Notes under the pieces: generated by a model
The model's database searches: none
Told to the model about the DNA's origin: nothing
Seen by the model: only the letters and a program-made list of their open reading frames with translations
Part shown: positions 60,156 through 64,000 of the stretch, in pieces
Layout of the letters: each line of letters opens with the position of its first letter
Position numbering within the stretch: position 1 is the stretch's first letter
Program-made: the position numbers and the translations under genes
Assembly (NCBI GenBank): GCA_945882415.1
Contig: CAMCWC010000009.1
Span: forward strand, 103,739-167,738
DNA length: 64,000 bases
Direction: 5' to 3'
Origin: Chthonomonas calidirosea
Lineage (GTDB): Bacteria; Armatimonadota; Fimbriimonadia; Fimbriimonadales; Fimbriimonadaceae

Positions 60156-61369
60156 TTGCCCTTGCCGCTGCAGGTGCTTGGGCGCAGCCGAATCCGAACG
60201 GGGCGAACACCGCACTTCCCTACGTTCCTCGCCTTCGAAACGGGAGCATGGAATGGGGCATCAAGACGCCGGAAGAGTGGAAGCTGGTCAAAGGCGCAAG
60301 CGAAGGCGTGTCTTTGCGGCGCGATGAGAAGGTCAAAGTTGACGGGCAGGCTTCACTTCGGCTGATTTCCGACTACGGTGAGGGATCAGTTGCTCAACGA
60401 ATGTCGGCCGAACCGGGCACGACCTTCAAGATCAGCGGCCACGTGCGGATCGAAGGCAATTTGTGGACGCAGGTTTGGGTTCAATTTCTCGGCGAATCGG
60501 GTCAGCCGGTGGGCTCGATGAACCTGTTGGTCGTGGAAGGGCCGGTTGATTGGATCAACTTTGAGCAGGATTTGACCGTTCCCGAAGATGCCCGGGAGCT
60601 CAAGGTTGGGTTCAACACGGTGGGGCCTGGTTCGATCTGGGTGGATCGAATTCGGTTTGAGCCGGTGCCCGGGATGTCGCTGTCGCCCGAACTCGCAACA
60701 CCGCCACCGATGCCCGAGCAGGATCCGATTGAGCCGTACTTGGGTCGTTTTCAGGGGGATACGGAGGTTTGGCTGTCCGTCCACGAGCGGCAAAAGCGTC
60801 TGCTCCAGGCGACCAACCCGAAGGTTGTTTTCCTGGGAGACTCGATCACCGAGCTCTGGGACGAGCGAGTCTGGGCGCGATACTTCGATAAGCTGGGGGC
60901 GGCCAATCTGGGGATCCGCGGTGACCGGACGAATCAGCTGATTTACCGGCTGCAAGATGGCCTTTTAGATGGTCTTTCTCCGGAGCTTGTTATTGTCGCG
61001 GTTGGGGCGAACAACCTTTGGAAAGATCAGTTTGGTGCCGAGCGGACGGGGGAGGCGGTGAAATTGATCGTCTCTAAGGTTCAACAGCGATGCCCGAAAG
61101 CGCAAATTCTGATCGTGGGAATCTTCCCCACCGACCGAAATCCTGATTCCGCATTCCGCTATGTAGTCCCGGAGTTCAACAAAGCCATCTCGAAGGCGGC
61201 CGATGGACAGCGGGTGAGATTCGTGGATTTCGGCGTGAAGTTCCTTGATCCCGACAAATCGATCCCGAAAGCCTTGATGCCAGACGGGCTTCACCTTGGA
61301 GCGCCCGGCTATGAGGTGTACGCAAAGAACCTAGCGCCCGTGGTGTACGCGATTCTTAAGCCGAAGTAA
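60101..61369 (+). CDS. Secreted SGNH/GDSL hydrolase with N-terminal binding domain
   Basis: A 422-residue exported protein from GTG 60101, which gives a basic N-terminus and signal segment (AGFLVALAAAGAWAQ). Residues about 40-185 form a beta-sandwich, perhaps carbohydrate-binding (WIKTPEEW..., TFKISGHVRIEG, IWVDRIRFEPV). The SGNH domain (about 215-420) has VVFLGDSITELW (nucleophile Ser), LGIRGDRTNQL (Gly), VAVGANNLW (Asn) and DGLHLGAPGY with Asp and His. Likely an esterase on acylated glycans, matching the overlapping acyltransferase. Confidence 0.88.
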   Translation: MEKKTARSSHRKSRAGFLVALAAAGAWAQPNPNGANTALPYVPRLRNGSMEWGIKTPEEWKLVKGASEGVSLRRDEKVKVDGQASLRLISDYGEGSVAQRMSAEPGTTFKISGHVRIEGNLWTQVWVQFLGESGQPVGSMNLLVVEGPVDWINFEQDLTVPEDARELKVGFNTVGPGSIWVDRIRFEPVPGMSLSPELATPPPMPEQDPIEPYLGRFQGDTEVWLSVHERQKRLLQATNPKVVFLGDSITELWDERVWARYFDKLGAANLGIRGDRTNQLIYRLQDGLLDGLSPELVIVAVGANNLWKDQFGAERTGEAVKLIVSKVQQRCPKAQILIVGIFPTDRNPDSAFRYVVPEFNKAISKAADGQRVRFVDFGVKFLDPDKSIPKALMPDGLHLGAPGYEVYAKNLAPVVYAILKPK

Positions 61370-61386
61370 CCGGTACCCTTAAAGCA

Positions 61387-62724
61387 ATGCTGGACAACCT
61401 GACCCGTCGCGTCGCCGGAATTCTCAATGGCCTTCGAAACAAGGGGCGATTGAGCGAAGCCGATGTGACCGAGGTCATGCGGGAGATCCGGGTTGCGCTT
61501 CTGGAAGCCGACGTCAACTTTAAGGTTGCGAAAGAGTTCATTGCCCGCGTGAAGGAAAAAGCCGTAGGCGAAGCGGTGTTCGCTTCCCTTACGCCCGACC
61601 AGACGATCATTAAGATTGTCCGCGACGAGCTACTTGAGACGCTCGGCGGCGAAGGCGTCAAGTTCAATTACGGATCGGAACCGCCGACCGTGATCCTGAT
61701 GTGCGGACTTCAGGGATCTGGAAAAACCACCACCTGCGCGAAGCTAGCCAAGTATCTGATCGCGCAAGGCAAGAAGCCGATGCTTGCTGCTTGCGACATC
61801 CAGCGCCCGGCGGCGATCAAGCAGCTTCAAGTTTTGGGCGAGCAGGTCGAGGTTCCGGTCTATGCCAAGACGGACGGCACGAACCCGGTTCAGATCGCGA
61901 AGGAAGCCCTTGAGCGTGCGAAGTACTTGATGCGCGACGTGCTGATCGTCGACACCGCGGGGCGATTGAGCATCGATGCGGACCTGATGGAGGAACTGAA
62001 GCAGGTCTCGCAAACCGTGAAACCGCACGAGGCGTTCCTGGTTTTGGACTCCACGACGGGTCAGGAAGCAGTTAATGTTGCCGAGGCATTCCAGAACCTC
62101 ATTCCGATCACCGGCGCGATCTTTACGAAGATGGACGGCGACACTCGCGGTGGTGCGGTGCTCAGCGTTCGCGCGGCAACCGGCGTTCCGGTGCGATTCA
62201 TCGGCGTTGGCGAGCAAGTTGAAGCGCTCGACATTTTTCACCCCGAGCGAGTTGCCGAGCGCATCATCGGCATGGGCGACGTGCTCGGAATCATCGAAAA
62301 GGCCGAGGCGGCCTTCGCCGGTGAGGACATGTCGTTCGTCGAGAACAAGCTGTCGAAAGGCAACTTTGACTTCAACGACATGCTCCAGACCTTCAAGATG
62401 ATGAAGAAGATGGGGCCGATGAAGAACATCCTCAAGATGATCCCCGGACTAGGTGCGCAGATCCCCGAAGAGGCGCTGGATCAGATCAACGGAGCCGATA
62501 CGAAGCGCATCGAAGCGATCATCTACAGCATGACGGCACAAGAGCGAGCAAATCCGGATATAATTAACGGTTCGCGACGTAAGCGGATTGCAAGAGGCTC
62601 AGGCACAACGGTGGAAGAAGTCAACCATCTGTTGAAACAGTTTTATCAGAGTCGTCGAAGCATGAAGCAGCTTGGGCAGATGCAAGGCCGATTCCAGAAG
62701 ATGGGCGGCGGCAGACGCCGATAA
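61387..62724 (+). CDS. ffh: Signal recognition particle protein Ffh
   Basis: A 445-residue SRP54 GTPase that targets membrane proteins with the 4.5S RNA and FtsY. N domain with MREIRVALLEADVNFKVAK. G domain with G1 CGLQGSGKTTTCAKLA, DIQRPAAIKQL, VDTAGRL (G3), TKMDGDTRGG (G4) and GVGE (G5). The methionine-rich M domain (about residues 325-430) carries the RNA-binding SRRKRIARGSGTTVEEVN. It leads the ffh-rpsP-khpA-rimM cluster, a common bacterial order. Confidence 0.98.
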   Translation: MLDNLTRRVAGILNGLRNKGRLSEADVTEVMREIRVALLEADVNFKVAKEFIARVKEKAVGEAVFASLTPDQTIIKIVRDELLETLGGEGVKFNYGSEPPTVILMCGLQGSGKTTTCAKLAKYLIAQGKKPMLAACDIQRPAAIKQLQVLGEQVEVPVYAKTDGTNPVQIAKEALERAKYLMRDVLIVDTAGRLSIDADLMEELKQVSQTVKPHEAFLVLDSTTGQEAVNVAEAFQNLIPITGAIFTKMDGDTRGGAVLSVRAATGVPVRFIGVGEQVEALDIFHPERVAERIIGMGDVLGIIEKAEAAFAGEDMSFVENKLSKGNFDFNDMLQTFKMMKKMGPMKNILKMIPGLGAQIPEEALDQINGADTKRIEAIIYSMTAQERANPDIINGSRRKRIARGSGTTVEEVNHLLKQFYQSRRSMKQLGQMQGRFQKMGGGRRR

Positions 62725-62759
62725 GCGGAAGCTGATCACCGAACCGAAAACGAGAAAGC

Positions 62760-63158
62760 ATGGTAAAGATTCGACTGCGAAGATTAGGACAACGGAACCG
62801 ACCGTTCTATCGAATTGTGGTTGCCGAGAGCAACACAGGACGAAACGGAAAGTTTGTTGAGACCCTCGGCATTTATGACCCGATTGCTCAGCCAAAGCGG
62901 CTGGAAGTCAAGGAAGATCGAGCCCTCTTCTGGCTTCGAAATGGTGCCCAGCCAACCGAAACCGCGGCCTACATCTTGAACCGACTTGGCGTTCTTCCGA
63001 AGTACCTCGAAGAGCGACCTCAACACAAGAAGCAGTTCTCGTACCTCGACAAGCGAACTCCAGCCACCACGGCAACGACGGAAGTTGCTGTGCCAGTAGC
63101 GGAAGATGCGGAAATCGCAGCTGCTGCCGCCGCTGAAACCGCCGGAGACGCAGAATGA
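62760..63158 (+). CDS. rpsP: 30S ribosomal protein S16
   Basis: A 132-residue S16. The conserved core (about residues 1-80) has MVKIRLRRLGQRNRPFYRIV, GRNGKFVETLGIYDP and WLRNGAQPTETA. An Ala/Glu/Thr-rich tail of about 45 residues extends beyond the usual length. It overlaps khpA by 4 bases. Confidence 0.97.
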   Translation: MVKIRLRRLGQRNRPFYRIVVAESNTGRNGKFVETLGIYDPIAQPKRLEVKEDRALFWLRNGAQPTETAAYILNRLGVLPKYLEERPQHKKQFSYLDKRTPATTATTEVAVPVAEDAEIAAAAAAETAGDAE

Positions 63159-63394
63159 GCTACGGACCACTCGTTGAATCTCTCGTAAAGGGCGTCGTTG
63201 ACAGCCCAGAAAAGGTGACCATCGAAGAAGAACTCGAAATGGGCACCCGCACGTTCCACGTGACGGTTGAGCCAGACGACGTTGGTAAAGTCATCGGCAA
63301 GAGCGGACGAGTCATCAACGCGATCCGATTTGTCGTTAGCGCCGTCGCCAGCAAGTCTCGCGAAAAGGCTTACGTCAAAGTCGTTACCGAATAA
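63155..63394 (+). CDS. khpA: KH-domain RNA-binding protein KhpA
   Basis: A 79-residue protein consisting of one KH domain with the GKVIGKSGRVINAIR loop (about residues 46-60) that contacts RNA. It is found between rpsP and rimM in many bacteria and can pair with KhpB. ATGA coupling to rpsP. Confidence 0.95.
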   Translation: MSYGPLVESLVKGVVDSPEKVTIEEELEMGTRTFHVTVEPDDVGKVIGKSGRVINAIRFVVSAVASKSREKAYVKVVTE

Positions 63395-63408
63395 ATCAGC
63401 TCCGTAAC

Positions 63409-63894
63409 ATGCGAATAGGCCAGATCGTCGGTGCGCATGGCATTCGCGGACAGTTAAAAGTACAGCCGCAAACCGAATTTCTCGAACGGTTTGCGGTTGG
63501 GACGAAGGTTCTCGTTGGTACCAACTGGTACACGATTGAAACCTCGGTGGTCCACAAAGGCCGCCCACTTATCAACCTCAATGGCATCACCACGATGTCG
63601 GCTGCCCAAGCCCTGCAGTGGCAGTTCATTGATATCGAAGATTCCGAACGTCCGGAGCTTGAGGACGACGAGTTTCTTCTTGACGACCTGATCAATCTTA
63701 AAGTCGTGACCGTCGACGGCCGAGAGCTCGGCGAAGTCGACGAAGTACTCAACACGCCGGCTCACGAAACGCTTGTGATTGGCGAGCTGATGATTCCGTT
63801 CGTAGAAAATTTCGTGAAGGAAGTCAACTTTGACACCGAGACGATCACCGTGGAGCTGATCCCAGGCATGCTAGAAGACGAAGAGTCTGTCTAG
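63409..63894 (+). CDS. rimM: 16S rRNA processing protein RimM
   Basis: A 161-residue ribosome maturation factor that binds S19 and helps form the 30S head. N-terminal beta-barrel with [21 protein letters not shown], then the PRC-barrel half (about residues 90-160) with [30 protein letters not shown] and [11 protein letters not shown]. It follows khpA by 14 bases. trmD, the usual next gene, does not follow; the next gene is convergent. Confidence 0.96.
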   Translation: MRIGQIVGAHGIRGQLKVQPQTEFLERFAVGTKVLVGTNWYTIETSVVHKGRPLINLNGITTMSAAQALQWQFIDIEDSERPELEDDEFLLDDLINLKVVTVDGRELGEVDEVLNTPAHETLVIGELMIPFVENFVKEVNFDTETITVELIPGMLEDEESV

Positions 63895-64000
63895 TCTGGA
63901 ATCAGGCTCGTAATTTCTTCCAAGGTGTTCGCGTCGGCCGGCAGCTTGTCGTGCCTCCACCTCGCAATCCTCGGAAATCTCACCGCGATGCCGCTCTTAT
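63891..64000 (-). CDS. ATP-dependent DNA ligase, C-terminal end (truncated by window)
   Basis: The last 110 bases read on the minus strand encode 35 residues ending at TAG 63893-63891: [18 protein letters not shown] then [17 protein letters not shown]. This [15 protein letters not shown] motif is the well-known C-terminus of bacterial ATP-dependent DNA ligases of the ligase-associated type. It overlaps the rimM stop by 4 bases. The gene continues to the right of the window. Confidence 0.75.
   Translation of the reverse strand, partial: KSGIAVRFPRIARWRHDKLPADANTLEEITSLIPD

Overview
The window looks like a chromosomal segment of a Gram-negative-type, menaquinone-using, free-living bacterium. 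My best guess is Armatimonadota, class Fimbriimonadia. That guess rests on general gene style: many orphan secreted proteins, an AMIN-type amidase next to a GerMN protein, a ligase-associated repair set and frequent leaderless-looking starts. It is an inference, not a database result. Housekeeping genes dominate: rpsB-tsf, aat, tsaB, murB, tRNA-Val, mfd, nuoB-nuoI, rsfS-nadD-obg, a menaquinone operon and ffh-rpsP-khpA-rimM.

Layout. 0-3.2 kb: a partial unknown gene, a DUF433 protein, a sugar isomerase-like protein and two tandem paralogous secreted proteins. 3.3-15.2 kb: translation genes, aat, a SIS protein, a GAF-GAF histidine kinase, tsaB-murB, PAP2, an M50-like protein, GerMN and amidase. 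15.2-18.4 kb: tRNA-Val and a sugar ABC transporter without its ATPase. 18.4-24.7 kb: a degenerate polysaccharide deacetylase, a YyaL-type protein, an MFS transporter, a nucleotidyltransferase and menA. 24.9-33.4 kb is an accessory, orphan-rich island: three unknown secreted or orphan proteins (one retropepsin-like but without its catalytic Asp), a gene-poor stretch, and a 1240-residue RHS/YD-repeat protein with a candidate C-terminal toxin and a downstream candidate immunity gene. 33.5-42.6 kb: mfd, nuoB-nuoI, a secreted beta-propeller, an ECF sigma/anti-sigma pair and rsfS-nadD-obg. 42.65-48.7 kb: the menaquinone operon menI-like-F-D-B-C-E. 48.8-53.8 kb: a phosphodiesterase-family protein, then the ligase-associated helicase and PdeM. 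53.8-58.9 kb: a compact filamentous-phage (inovirus) prophage. 59-64 kb: acyltransferase, SGNH hydrolase, ffh-rpsP-khpA-rimM and the 3' end of an ATP-dependent DNA ligase.

The most interesting element is the inovirus. All of its genes lie on the minus strand in the canonical order: Rep_trans initiator, candidate ssDNA-binding protein, small membrane proteins, major coat preprotein, pIII-like adsorption protein with a glycine-rich linker, pVI-like protein, Zot/pI ATPase, and a small unknown protein. It has no integrase. Both ends carry a 16-bp direct repeat that fits one arm plus the centre of a XerC/XerD dif site, so it appears to be an integrative element that exploits host Xer recombinases. 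The reconstructed empty site is a candidate for the chromosomal dif. No phage secretin is visible, so export would have to use a host secretin.

How the genes work together. The men operon plus the distant menA cover most of classical menaquinone synthesis (menH and the final methyltransferase are not seen), feeding a respiratory chain represented here by nuoB-nuoI. The helicase and PdeM (50.7-53.8 kb) and the ligase (right edge) belong to one known DNA-damage gene set, here separated by the prophage and about 5 kb of host genes. Several operon-first genes have a TATAAT-like hexamer 5-6 nt before the start codon, suggesting leaderless transcripts.
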